From Pseudanabaena galeata CCNP1313 (GTDB lineage Bacteria; Cyanobacteriota; Cyanobacteriia; Pseudanabaenales; Pseudanabaenaceae): DNA of 64,000 bases. The notes below the pieces were generated by a model that saw nothing but the letters and a program-made list of their open reading frames with translations, was not told where the DNA came from and made no database searches. The stretch covers positions 3,667,001-3,731,000 of the forward strand of contig NZ_CP112874.1 in NCBI RefSeq assembly GCF_029910235.1, read 5' to 3'. How positions within the stretch are numbered: the stretch's first letter is position 1; each line of letters begins with the position of its first letter. Both the position numbers and the translations under genes were made by a program. Shown piece after piece: positions 8,558-17,492 of this stretch.

Positions 8558-8596
8558 TTTCTATGGAGTAATTTGATTTATGCAAGTCAAAGAAAA

Positions 8597-10030
8597 CTAG
8601 CGTGGATTAGTCCAATAAATGTTATTCTTATAGCGAGTATCACTAGGAATGTTGATCCAGTTAAAGTGTTCCTTAACTAGAGAGTTCGTCGCTCTACTAT
8701 CACTATTGGAATCCATAATTCTGATCTGGCGTTGACCATTGAGATTCCGTGATTCCATCACAATTGCAGTATGTCCATAGTTGACTCCTTTTACAATTCC
8801 AATTTGTGGAAAGGATACCACAGCACCACGTTTTGGCAAACCTTCACTTGTGACTGGTAAGAAGAATCTTGAGAAGGTCGAAGCAACAACTCTTGCTGTA
8901 TCTTTGCCATGTCCAAAGGCATAAGATTTTGTTTTTTCTGCACCATCCAAGTAGACTTCTTGAATATAGCGAGCAACTAGGGTCACGCATTGTCCTCGTG
9001 AATCCCAACCTGGAGTACGATCTAGGCGAGCAACACCCCTTGTGTTTACAAAATTACGAACAAAGTTTTCAAGCTTTTGATTAGAGGTTGATGGAGGATT
9101 TACGACAGTTTTCCTCAACCAATCAGCAGACGCGGTAAATGTTCTAGTTACACCTCCAACAGTACCAGTATTGAATATCGGCACATTGTTAGATCTATAA
9201 ACAACAACGTTGCCATCCGTTTGAATAGCTAGATAGGCTCCTGGATTACCTGCGGTATCAGTTGCCCAGACTGGTCTGCTGTTAGCATACAGGACAACAT
9301 TACCGTCTGTCTGTACTGCCAACATATTAGCCGCAGTTCCATTTGTGCCAGTTGCCCAAATTGCTCTCCCTTGTGGAGTGTACAAAACTAGATTAGCATC
9401 ACGTTGAAAGACAAATTTGTACCGATTGGAGGTGACAAATTCTTCACCTCGTCCAAAGGTTCTATTGATAATAGAAGGTCTAATAACAACATTGCCATTG
9501 TCGGGCAGTGTTTGAGGAGGGTTACTGCTACGCCATTTCTGATTAGCGTTGTCAGCATTGCAAGTCCACAGATGCACGATTCCGCCATCATTACGGCTAG
9601 GAGAGTCTACACAAAGATTCGTATCTCGCCGCCTGATCAAATTGGAACCATCACCTAATACAAGTAAGTCAAAGTGTTGGTCTGGATCTGAGTCACTACA
9701 GCCCCAAAGATTAATTTCCCTGCCATTAGCTAGATAATGAGCATTTAGACAAAGTCCAGTTCTACGATGCCTTAGACGGAAACTACCATTATTGAGACGA
9801 ATCCTCTCAAACTGTTGGTCAGGGTCTGAATCATCGCGCTTAAAAATTGACATCCGAGGAGTGCCATCAATCTTACGGAAGTTCCAATTTGTATTTAAAG
9901 CTTTATCTTGATTGTTACTAGCTTTAACTGAAAATGTTTCATAGGACTGAGAATAACTGGGAGAGGAGACTGCTAACAAAGCAAAAAGTGATAGAGGTAA
10001 AATTTGGGCTGCTTGAGGAATTTTTAGCAT
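8597..10030 (-). CDS. Secreted ricin-type lectin + bulb-type lectin + CHAP hydrolase
   Basis: 477 residues. Order of parts: signal peptide 1-27 (ends SSPSYS); a ricin-B/beta-trefoil-like region 30-168 with paired cysteines and WGC/WTC turns; a bulb-type mannose-binding lectin 180-290 with three intact QxDxNxVxY sites (209-217, 240-248, 270-278); linker; CHAP amidase/endopeptidase 320-470 with Cys348 (RGQCVTLVARY), His420 (YGHTAIVME) and an acidic partner near 440. CHAP domains cleave peptidoglycan. The two carbohydrate-binding units suggest targeting to a polysaccharide-coated wall, either self-remodelling or attack on neighbours. It is followed in the same direction upstream by a small secreted protein (10091-10417). 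Confidence 0.85.
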   Translation of the reverse strand: MLKIPQAAQILPLSLFALLAVSSPSYSQSYETFSVKASNNQDKALNTNWNFRKIDGTPRMSIFKRDDSDPDQQFERIRLNNGSFRLRHRRTGLCLNAHYLANGREINLWGCSDSDPDQHFDLLVLGDGSNLIRRRDTNLCVDSPSRNDGGIVHLWTCNADNANQKWRSSNPPQTLPDNGNVVIRPSIINRTFGRGEEFVTSNRYKFVFQRDANLVLYTPQGRAIWATGTNGTAANMLAVQTDGNVVLYANSRPVWATDTAGNPGAYLAIQTDGNVVVYRSNNVPIFNTGTVGGVTRTFTASADWLRKTVVNPPSTSNQKLENFVRNFVNTRGVARLDRTPGWDSRGQCVTLVARYIQEVYLDGAEKTKSYAFGHGKDTARVVASTFSRFFLPVTSEGLPKRGAVVSFPQIGIVKGVNYGHTAIVMESRNLNGQRQIRIMDSNSDSRATNSLVKEHFNWINIPSDTRYKNNIYWTNPR

Positions 10031-10090
10031 GATAATTGATACCTTAGAAAAGTAAGATTTATTTGTTAGAGAGCAATAGTAGATAAGAAA

Positions 10091-10417
10091 CTAAATTTTA
10101 GGAATAGTATTTCCCATCCATCGCAAATTTTGGGCTTGAGCAGGAGAGACGCAAACAATATTTCCATCTTTTGCTCGGCATACAGTTTGATCATTGTGAG
10201 TGGGAACTTGCCACTTAGACCAATCTAAAAACGTTGGGATAGAGCCAATACTGCGATTTTGAGTAGTAACATCAACAGGATTTCCATTAGTGTCAGCAAA
10301 AACAACCTCGTCTCCACCGCCAGCTAGAGCTTTGGGAATATTGAGAGTAAGGCTTAGGAGACCAATAGATGTTAAAAGTAGTAAACTCTCTTTAAGAAGC
10401 AATTTATTGAAATACAT
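10091..10417 (-). CDS. Small secreted protein of unknown function
   Basis: 108 residues with a clear signal peptide (LLLKESLLLLTSIGLLSLTL, cleavage after ALA at about 32). The mature part is about 76 residues with two cysteines (CRAKDGNIVC) that may form a disulfide. No family recognised. It lies 60 bp upstream of the lectin-CHAP gene and on the same strand, so the two may be cotranscribed; a role as partner or inhibitor of the hydrolase is conceivable but unproven. Confidence 0.65.
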   Translation of the reverse strand: MYFNKLLLKESLLLLTSIGLLSLTLNIPKALAGGGDEVVFADTNGNPVDVTTQNRSIGSIPTFLDWSKWQVPTHNDQTVCRAKDGNIVCVSPAQAQNLRWMGNTIPKI

Positions 10418-10660
10418 TCATAGATTCCTCTATACTAATGTTTATGAGATTAGATAGCTTGATGCTTGTGAGTTCCTATTTCATAAGCTACTTATTCTTT
10501 CTGTAAGGTTTGGATAAAAATGCACTGAACTTAGATTTTTTTGTTGAGTGGATTTGCTTCATCGCTTACATCTATTTCTTCTGTAGAGTTCATTGCACTT
10601 ATGCAGCGATTAAATTAAAAACTTGAAATTCTTTTTTACTTGCTCTGGGAGTTGAGGTAA

Positions 10661-10695
10661 AAAGGAGATACTGTAAGCATTACAGTCTCTCCTTT
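10661..10695 (-). terminator. Hairpin downstream of the 69-residue membrane protein gene
   Basis: Arms 10661-10676 and 10680-10695 (AAAGGAGATACTGTAA), one mismatch, loop GCA. It lies 13 bp beyond the stop at 10708. Confidence 0.55.
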
Positions 10696-10707
10696 GGCTT
10701 TGCTGAT

Positions 10708-10917
10708 TTAGCGGAAACCTTCAAAAATTGTGAGAATCAAAACTAGGCAAATCACTACAAATATGGTTCGCCATAGCCACATCAAAAATGTGGGCATAAT
10801 TTCCATAACGATCGCATAGCCACCAAAAATTACAGGTAAGACAAGTGCGATCGCTAGTCCTGCGATCGCCAACATCAGAAACTTAAGTAAATGAGGGATA
10901 AAACGCAACATAGACAT
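10708..10917 (-). CDS. Small two-helix membrane protein
   Basis: 69 residues with two predicted membrane helices (about 12-32 and 42-63) and a short basic N-terminus. Not recognised. ATG at 10917; a hairpin follows the stop, which supports it being a real transcribed gene. Confidence 0.6.
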   Translation of the reverse strand: MSMLRFIPHLLKFLMLAIAGLAIALVLPVIFGGYAIVMEIMPTFLMWLWRTIFVVICLVLILTIFEGFR

Positions 10918-11094
10918 AACAACTCCACAGATTGCTTGTTCCGATCCTTACAAGACTTATATTCTGAAAGGTTATAATTTTATTGCATTGCTGATTGAGG
11001 TTAATTTGAACCCTACTGCATAAAAGGCGATCGCTGATCAGAATATGTAGATGTATAGCTAGAGCGATCGCTTGTTAGCTAAAATATTAGTGAT

Positions 11095-12609
11095 ATGCGA
11101 TCGCTCGGTCAGTCATCTTTGAGCAGGAAATGCAGCATGAGTTTAAAGCGGCAAAACTTACGGGACAAATTTTCGACTTTCCTAACCATTCACGATGCGG
11201 CAGGAAATAGTTATTCGTGGGAAGTAGATTCAAAACTACAACGTAATATTGATACAGTGCTTGCTTTAGAGAGATACTCTGATGCTACTGAGGAAGAAAT
11301 AGTTCGCCACTTCTTGAATGAGCTTCGCCACTCAGATCAGCGCATCGTTGAAAGAAGTCGGTCGCATCTAGTCGCTTATCTACAAGAAACTTATTATTTT
11401 GTAAGTAAAAAAATATGTTTCAAGTTCAACAGAGAAAATGCTGTAGAAAATGCGTTTGGAGTCGCTCATGAAACGATTTGCAGACTAGGCTTTTTTGAGA
11501 GATATGCATCTAGAATGTCTCAACTCAGTACCTATGCAAGTAATGCGATCAGGAATCGAGTACTGAATTTGTTAACAGGAGACGGCAGAAGTATTTGGGG
11601 GAAATTTTATCATCTATCTGCAACAGGTGTGAGGCAGATCGTAATCTCAATAATCCGCAAACCTCACAAGTATAGTGAAGAGGTGCATAGGGATATAGAG
11701 GACTACGTTTACATCCATCAATTCTATAGACTAATTTGCCCACCATTAGAAAATAATCATGCAAGGCAAGAGCCAAATAGTGATCAACTACAAGCCATTT
11801 GCGATCTGTACAATAGCCAAACCCCTCTGATTAAAGAGCAATTGAAAAAGAAGTTTGTGGCGATTGATCCTCAAGAAACTTTAGAGATGATGAAAAGTTG
11901 CATACAAGAAATTCTCTGGAGACAACAAAAAATAGGCAGTCCTGAGAGTTTAGATGCTCCTATCAATAGTAATGACGACAGCGATATAGCTTTAATTGAT
12001 GTATTTGAGCAATCAGATAAGTATCAGAATCATTCAGACAATGATGAATTATCTAATTTGATGGAGTTACAAACAGGGTTGAGCGATGTAGTTTGTCAAG
12101 AAATTTCATCTTTTGCTGTAGAACAACAATCAATATTTACTCTGCTGCACGGTTTTGACTGTAGTATGACTACAGTTGGTAAGCTTTACGGTGTTCATCA
12201 AAGTAATATTTCAAGAAAGCGCTATCATCCAGCTTATGATGCTACTTTCGCTCAATGTGTAACTTTTTGCCAACGACAAGTAGTTGATCTGGATGTAAAT
12301 ATATCTTGGCAGAATGATTTAGATAAGTGGATTAAAAGTTATTTAGATTCATTTTACAAGAGGAAGCTTTCACAGCTATTAGAATCGCTGGTTGGTTCTC
12401 TTGTTCAGGAAGAGAACCAAAAACCGCATAAATCTTGTGATTTAACAGAATATATAGATGCAGAGGGAGAAAATTTGATCGGTATTGCTGTGTACTTAGT
12501 AATTAATCATCTGCAACAAGAATTTCAAATCACTAGATCATGTGAGCCTATAATTCCAAGTATTGTCGATTTTATCAAGACTTGGATTAGCGATCGCCCC
12601 AGCAATTAA
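11095..12609 (+). CDS. Sigma-70-like regulator, first gene of CHAT-CHASE2 operon
   Basis: 504 residues from ATG 11095 (a second ATG at 11137 is also possible). The middle (RSRSHLVAYLQETYYFVSKKICFKF ... HETICRLGFFERYASRMS) resembles sigma region 2-like helical segments, and residues about 340-390 (QQSIFTLLHGFDCSMTTVGKLYGVHQSNISRK) look like a sigma region 4 helix-turn-helix. In cyanobacteria such genes precede DUF1822 and CHAT/CHASE2 genes, as here. Likely a promoter-specific factor for this island; the target is inferred only. The spacing to the next gene is 44 bp. Confidence 0.65.
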   Translation: MRSLGQSSLSRKCSMSLKRQNLRDKFSTFLTIHDAAGNSYSWEVDSKLQRNIDTVLALERYSDATEEEIVRHFLNELRHSDQRIVERSRSHLVAYLQETYYFVSKKICFKFNRENAVENAFGVAHETICRLGFFERYASRMSQLSTYASNAIRNRVLNLLTGDGRSIWGKFYHLSATGVRQIVISIIRKPHKYSEEVHRDIEDYVYIHQFYRLICPPLENNHARQEPNSDQLQAICDLYNSQTPLIKEQLKKKFVAIDPQETLEMMKSCIQEILWRQQKIGSPESLDAPINSNDDSDIALIDVFEQSDKYQNHSDNDELSNLMELQTGLSDVVCQEISSFAVEQQSIFTLLHGFDCSMTTVGKLYGVHQSNISRKRYHPAYDATFAQCVTFCQRQVVDLDVNISWQNDLDKWIKSYLDSFYKRKLSQLLESLVGSLVQEENQKPHKSCDLTEYIDAEGENLIGIAVYLVINHLQQEFQITRSCEPIIPSIVDFIKTWISDRPSN

Positions 12610-12653
12610 AACCTAACTTTCTATTAAATTCTATCAAAACAAATCAGAGGTAT

Positions 12654-14141
12654 ATGATGTTAATTCTAAAACAAGAGATTGAACTTGAATCTATTCTTGA
12701 AGACCAGATATGTTTGGTTATTCCTCAAGAAACTCAAACAGAAATATGGGAATTATTACAGGGCTATTCCTATCCTGCGGCAAGGTGGATGGCTTATCTC
12801 AATCGCTTGAGCTTGGAGTATATAATTCCATACTTTAAACAAACCTATGGCTGTGATATTGAGTTGGCGGATAATCCGATTAGACCTGATAGCGTTTGGG
12901 AATATGTGAATGGCTTTGCACTAACTATCGATGGTAAGCGGGTAATCGTGATTCCTAGTGAAACGGATAGTGATGAGTTTTCGATACCCTTTGAATGGAT
13001 AGATATTGATGCGTGGGCTGGGGAATATTATCTGGCGGTGCAGATTCGTCCTGATAGTGGTTGGTTACGAGTATTTGGTTTTACGACCCATCAGCAGATT
13101 AAACAAAAGGCTGAGTATGACAAGGTTATGCGTACTTATACTTTGTCGCAGGAGCAAATCATTGATGACATGGATGTTTTGTTGACATCTTTGGCGATCG
13201 CCTCTAACCAAAAAGCCGCAATTCCTGCTCTCACTGCGATCGGTCAACCTCAAAAGAATAAATACTTGGAGGCTCTCAAGCGCCCTAAGTTATATTCCCC
13301 ACGTCTTGATCTAGATGCCGATCATTGGGCAACTTTTGTGAGTGATGATAAGTTACGGGAAAAGCTGTGGGAGATGAGAATGCGATCGCCATTGCAAGAA
13401 ATGATTGAAACTGGAATTATTTCTATAAGTAATATGCTTGAAAAAATGAGAATACATGGTGCTAATTTTACCGATAGCATTCTACGCGAATCTGAAACTT
13501 TGCTGTCTCAACCTATAACCCAGCCGCAGTTTGTAACAGGCTTCAGAAGTCCCGCCGTGCTAGAAAGTCCAAAAACTAATACTAAATTTAGGGATGAGTT
13601 ATCTTTGCCTAGCGATATTACAGTTCCTAATCTAATTCTATTCATTCAGTCAAATAAACCTGATATTGCCAGAATCCATGCTTTGCAGCTATTAGGTGAT
13701 ATCGGTTATCAAAATCAAGAGGCGATCGCTTTTGTAAGTGGATTGCAAGGTAATCCTCAAGAGGAGTTGTCAGTTCGCCGTGAAGCTGCTGTTTGTCTCG
13801 GTAAAATTGATCGACAACATCCTCAATCAGGGCTAAGAAGAGTTCAGTTAATTGACTTAACCTATAGTTTAGGGACAGTTAATTTATCTCTTGAAATTAC
13901 AATTATGCCTATTCAAGAGCATCAAGCCCATGTCCATTTTTATTTAACGAACTCTCAAGAGAAGAAATTACCTAATGGGCTTAAGTTTGAGGCGATCGAT
14001 AGTGATGGGGACAGTATATTTAGTATTCAAGAGTCAAATAGAGAATTTTATCAGGGTAGTTTTGTAGAGGATTATGGCGGCTATTTTTGGATTCAAATTG
14101 TCCTTGATGATGCAAGTGTAAGGTCAGAATTTATTGTATAG
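12654..14141 (+). CDS. DUF1822 family protein
   Basis: 495 residues. The N-terminal two thirds carry the DUF1822 pattern (SYPAARWMAYLNRLSLEYI, VWEYVNGFALTIDGKRVIVIP, FEWIDIDAWAGEYYLAVQI). The C-terminal part (about 320-390) is HEAT-like (RIHALQLLGDIGYQNQEAI, REAAVCLGKID) followed by a beta-rich end. Function unknown; the family is almost confined to cyanobacteria and typically sits between a sigma-like gene and a CHAT gene. It has a GAGG ribosome-binding site and ends directly before the next gene, so translational coupling is likely. Confidence 0.8.
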   Translation: MMLILKQEIELESILEDQICLVIPQETQTEIWELLQGYSYPAARWMAYLNRLSLEYIIPYFKQTYGCDIELADNPIRPDSVWEYVNGFALTIDGKRVIVIPSETDSDEFSIPFEWIDIDAWAGEYYLAVQIRPDSGWLRVFGFTTHQQIKQKAEYDKVMRTYTLSQEQIIDDMDVLLTSLAIASNQKAAIPALTAIGQPQKNKYLEALKRPKLYSPRLDLDADHWATFVSDDKLREKLWEMRMRSPLQEMIETGIISISNMLEKMRIHGANFTDSILRESETLLSQPITQPQFVTGFRSPAVLESPKTNTKFRDELSLPSDITVPNLILFIQSNKPDIARIHALQLLGDIGYQNQEAIAFVSGLQGNPQEELSVRREAAVCLGKIDRQHPQSGLRRVQLIDLTYSLGTVNLSLEITIMPIQEHQAHVHFYLTNSQEKKLPNGLKFEAIDSDGDSIFSIQESNREFYQGSFVEDYGGYFWIQIVLDDASVRSEFIV

Positions 14142-14150
14142 GTGAAAGTT

Positions 14151-16766
14151 ATGAAAAAAGACCAAAGAGACGCATTTTTCAAGGCAATGAAAGCTTGGCT
14201 CTTCCCACCGCAGCCTAAACCACAGATATTCCTAAACTTGCTAACTACAGGTGACGACTTTCTATCACCTCAAAAGATTAAAGTCTCACTACAGGTCGAG
14301 CGTTTGGAAATAGCTTTGACAAGTGCGAATATCACAGAGAAACTTGCTAGTGATTTTAGAGAATGGAATTTGAACTATCCATCATATGCTATATGGAAAG
14401 AAGTATTTGATTTACTAAACATTTTGATACTTTTTATAGGCAATGATTTCCCCAACCTCTTTTATCATCTACCTCAACAAATTAACAGTGATAAAGATAA
14501 TATAAGTATTTACTCTTTTTACTATCGTTTGATTTTGCTTGTTTGTAAAGTTGAAGTAGGAAGATATATTGATACTGGTGCATTTAGAAAACCTCAGAAA
14601 ACTGTTGGAGAGCAGTCTAGTGGCTCACGAACGGAACATATTATTGAAGATGCAGGTGAGAGAGTAAAACGAAGTATAAATGATTTGTTTGATAGTAAGG
14701 ATTTTAAGGAGGTTAGAGAACAACTTATTAAATTATTACCTTCAGAAGATCAGCCTCAGCCAGATGTATATATTCGCTATGATGATCCAATGCTGGCAAT
14801 GTTGCCATTGCACTTATGGGATGAATTTCAATCAAGAAATATCGAACCAGTTTTTTGCAGTCTGAAGACTAGTATTCAAAATAAATCGTTTAAGAAAAAG
14901 CAAAAACCACGAATTCTTCTAATTTTAGGTGACTTTGTTGATATCAAGAACGAGAATGAGAAGCTGAACTGGCAAATTTTTTATCCAGATGCAGAGATAA
15001 AAGTTCTTGAAATGCTCAATGCAAAGGGAATAAGTGATGCGTTATGGAAAGAAAAGTGGGATGTCTTGTACTTTGGTGGACATAGTACTACACAAGAACG
15101 TAAAGGTATTCTTTATCTAAAAGATGATGTCTCAATTACTTTGGGTGACTTTAGGAAAGGTTTAGCAAGGGCTGCTAAGAATGGTTTGCAGTTAGCTATT
15201 TTCAACTCCTGTATTAGTCTTGGGGCTGCGGCAGATCTGCAAAATGCAGGAATACCTATGGTTATTGCAACTAGGCACTTGATGCACAATCTAATAGCGC
15301 CAGAATTTCTTGAGCTTTTTTTAGATGCTTATATCAATGATGACAGATCTATTAAGGAGGCAGTCTGGTATGCGAGAGAAAGATTAAAAACTGATAGCAA
15401 TTATTTCCCTTGTGCTGATTTTTTGCCAGTCGTTTTTCAAATACCTACTGCTACTATTCAACCTAAAGCATCACCATTAGTGGCGATCGTCACTTCATTC
15501 TTCGTTACTTGCCTAGTCTTCTTTCTCCATACCCAAGGCATATTCCAAGCAGCCGAACTATCTCTATACGATCACATGATGGATATTCGCAAACCTGCAC
15601 AGGTTGATCGTGACATTGTAGTAGTAAGGGTAACTCCTGAAGATGAAGAAATGCAAATTAGGGAAGGAGAAAATTTAGAGGGAAACTCAATTAGTGATAA
15701 ATATCTTGTGAAACTTTTAGATAAGCTTGATCAAGAGAAACCTAAAGTAATTGGTATGACATTTATGAGACTTAATCTGAAGTCTGACTCCTATGATAAT
15801 AAAAAGCTTGTATCCAGAATGCTTAATGATGTAGAGCCTAGGTTGGTTGCAATTTGTGCTATGGGAATACCAGGTTCTGAGAGAGATTATTTTCCACAAC
15901 CTATGGATAAAAAAAATCCAACTAATCAGACAGTAATTAACCCTGAATATAGAGATCCTAGAGTTGGATTTTCAAACTCATATCCTGATGTAAATTATTC
16001 TGAAAGAATAAGACGCTTGATGCTTGTAAAGATAACGACCAAAGATGCTTGTGGCGAACAAGCAATTAAATCATTTGCATTAAGGTTAGTCTTAAATCAT
16101 TTAGATATTTCAGACAAAGACGTAATGATTAAGGCTCCTAAAAATCGTGTTTTTTTAGAATATAAAGGTATAAAAATTGAAAATATTATTGAACAACAAG
16201 GAGGGTATCAGATTGATCCTTCACTATCCGTAAATCCTAATTCTAAAGATTTGCCAAAAAACTTATCTATTCTTTTTAACTATAAGAACTATAAAAATAA
16301 AATCGATGTAGTAGAGTTTTCTTTGGAATCTATATTGTCTGGCAGACATACTTCATTAAAAGATAAGGTTGTGATTATTGGCGGTACAGACAAAGACAAT
16401 GTAGCTCTGAATAACTTAGGCTACCATGTTTTATCGACTGATTATTTATTGAGAATTTTTAGAGGTGGTGATCATGTGTTGATTGGCTCTGAAAATAACT
16501 TAACATTTCTAATTTGCCTTCTAAATACTCTTGGTGTCACTTATATAATTACAGATCTATTTATTAACTGTAATTATAATAGATTTTTATTGATTCTAAG
16601 TGCATTTGCTTTTCATGCAACACTTATATTCTGGATACATTTCATTACTTTAATTAGTATGTCACTGTGGATTCCAAGTGTGCCAACTTACATCAGCTCA
16701 ACTCTATCCTGTATAATTTTGATAATATATTTGCAATATTCAAACTATAAACCAACACACCAATAA
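14151..16766 (+). CDS. CHAT protease domain fused to a CHASE2 sensor, membrane protein
   Basis: 871 residues from ATG 14151 (an in-frame GTG at 14142 abuts the previous stop). N-terminal 1-240 is a helical region. A CHAT caspase-like domain follows at about 250-430, with catalytic His311 (YFGGHSTT) and Cys354 (IFNSCISLG). A membrane helix at about 450-470 leads to an extracytoplasmic CHASE2 domain (LYDHMMDIRKPAQVDRDIVV), and three more helices form the C-terminus. The order puts a protease on the cytoplasmic side and a sensor outside. CHAT is a caspase/separase-related peptidase family; substrate unknown. It is coupled to DUF1822 upstream and 8 bp from a DUF928-like gene downstream. Confidence 0.85.
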   Translation: MKKDQRDAFFKAMKAWLFPPQPKPQIFLNLLTTGDDFLSPQKIKVSLQVERLEIALTSANITEKLASDFREWNLNYPSYAIWKEVFDLLNILILFIGNDFPNLFYHLPQQINSDKDNISIYSFYYRLILLVCKVEVGRYIDTGAFRKPQKTVGEQSSGSRTEHIIEDAGERVKRSINDLFDSKDFKEVREQLIKLLPSEDQPQPDVYIRYDDPMLAMLPLHLWDEFQSRNIEPVFCSLKTSIQNKSFKKKQKPRILLILGDFVDIKNENEKLNWQIFYPDAEIKVLEMLNAKGISDALWKEKWDVLYFGGHSTTQERKGILYLKDDVSITLGDFRKGLARAAKNGLQLAIFNSCISLGAAADLQNAGIPMVIATRHLMHNLIAPEFLELFLDAYINDDRSIKEAVWYARERLKTDSNYFPCADFLPVVFQIPTATIQPKASPLVAIVTSFFVTCLVFFLHTQGIFQAAELSLYDHMMDIRKPAQVDRDIVVVRVTPEDEEMQIREGENLEGNSISDKYLVKLLDKLDQEKPKVIGMTFMRLNLKSDSYDNKKLVSRMLNDVEPRLVAICAMGIPGSERDYFPQPMDKKNPTNQTVINPEYRDPRVGFSNSYPDVNYSERIRRLMLVKITTKDACGEQAIKSFALRLVLNHLDISDKDVMIKAPKNRVFLEYKGIKIENIIEQQGGYQIDPSLSVNPNSKDLPKNLSILFNYKNYKNKIDVVEFSLESILSGRHTSLKDKVVIIGGTDKDNVALNNLGYHVLSTDYLLRIFRGGDHVLIGSENNLTFLICLLNTLGVTYIITDLFINCNYNRFLLILSAFAFHATLIFWIHFITLISMSLWIPSVPTYISSTLSCIILIIYLQYSNYKPTHQ

Positions 16767-16773
16767 CAATCCA

Positions 16774-17490
16774 ATGCTAAAATTAATGGTTTCAAAACTT
16801 TCTTTTCTATTACCTATACTATTTTGTTTTATAAATATTAGACCTGTTAAATCTGAGTCTTTACAGCCCAGTGATGGTAACACAGGGAACTCAAAGAGAA
16901 CTGTAACTAGAGATGGCTGTACAGTTGTTCCATTGATTCCAACTGGTAAACTTGTATCCAAAACTAGTTTACTTAAACCAGTCATTTGGTTTTATGTTGA
17001 ATATTCAAAAATTGGAACTATCCCTGATTTAGAAGTTAGTCATAAAGATTTAAATGGCAAAACTATAAGCAGAATTTTAAAGTTAGACAGTCTGAATCCA
17101 ACATTTGTGTCATACACCCTACCGTTTGACAATCAGGAATTGAATGAGAATGAGGATTTTCGATTCAACGTTCAATGTGGTGAAGGCGATGGGAACTCTA
17201 CAGGCATAAATATTAAACGTGTTTCTTCTAGTGAGTTAAAATCTCTTTCAATTATTAATTTTCCTTTATTAAGATATGCTACTGAACTGTACAAGTTAAA
17301 TTTTTGGGCTGAATCCAGTAATCTCATTTTGAGCGTTTCACCTAATTATCTGTGCAAAGATAAAGTTAATACTATTAACTTATTTACGGAAAAGGTAAAC
17401 AATCTGCTTGGCGAATCAGATGAAGATAAAACAATTAAAAATAATATGCGTTCATCGTTTCAAAAGCATTTTGAAAATGTATGTAAATAG
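16774..17490 (+). CDS. DUF928-like secreted protein
   Basis: 238 residues. Signal peptide 1-27 (LSFLLPILFCFINI, VKSE). The mature region has the DUF928 layout in divergent form: a cysteine followed by a Pro-rich turn (GCTVVPLIP), VIWFYVEYS, a central beta sandwich and FRFNVQCG. Function unknown. Last gene of the plus-strand operon. Its stop is 2 bp from the stop of the convergent exoprotein gene, leaving no room for a terminator, so transcripts from both sides may overlap. Confidence 0.65.
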   Translation: MLKLMVSKLSFLLPILFCFINIRPVKSESLQPSDGNTGNSKRTVTRDGCTVVPLIPTGKLVSKTSLLKPVIWFYVEYSKIGTIPDLEVSHKDLNGKTISRILKLDSLNPTFVSYTLPFDNQELNENEDFRFNVQCGEGDGNSTGINIKRVSSSELKSLSIINFPLLRYATELYKLNFWAESSNLILSVSPNYLCKDKVNTINLFTEKVNNLLGESDEDKTIKNNMRSSFQKHFENVCK

Positions 17491-17492
17491 GA

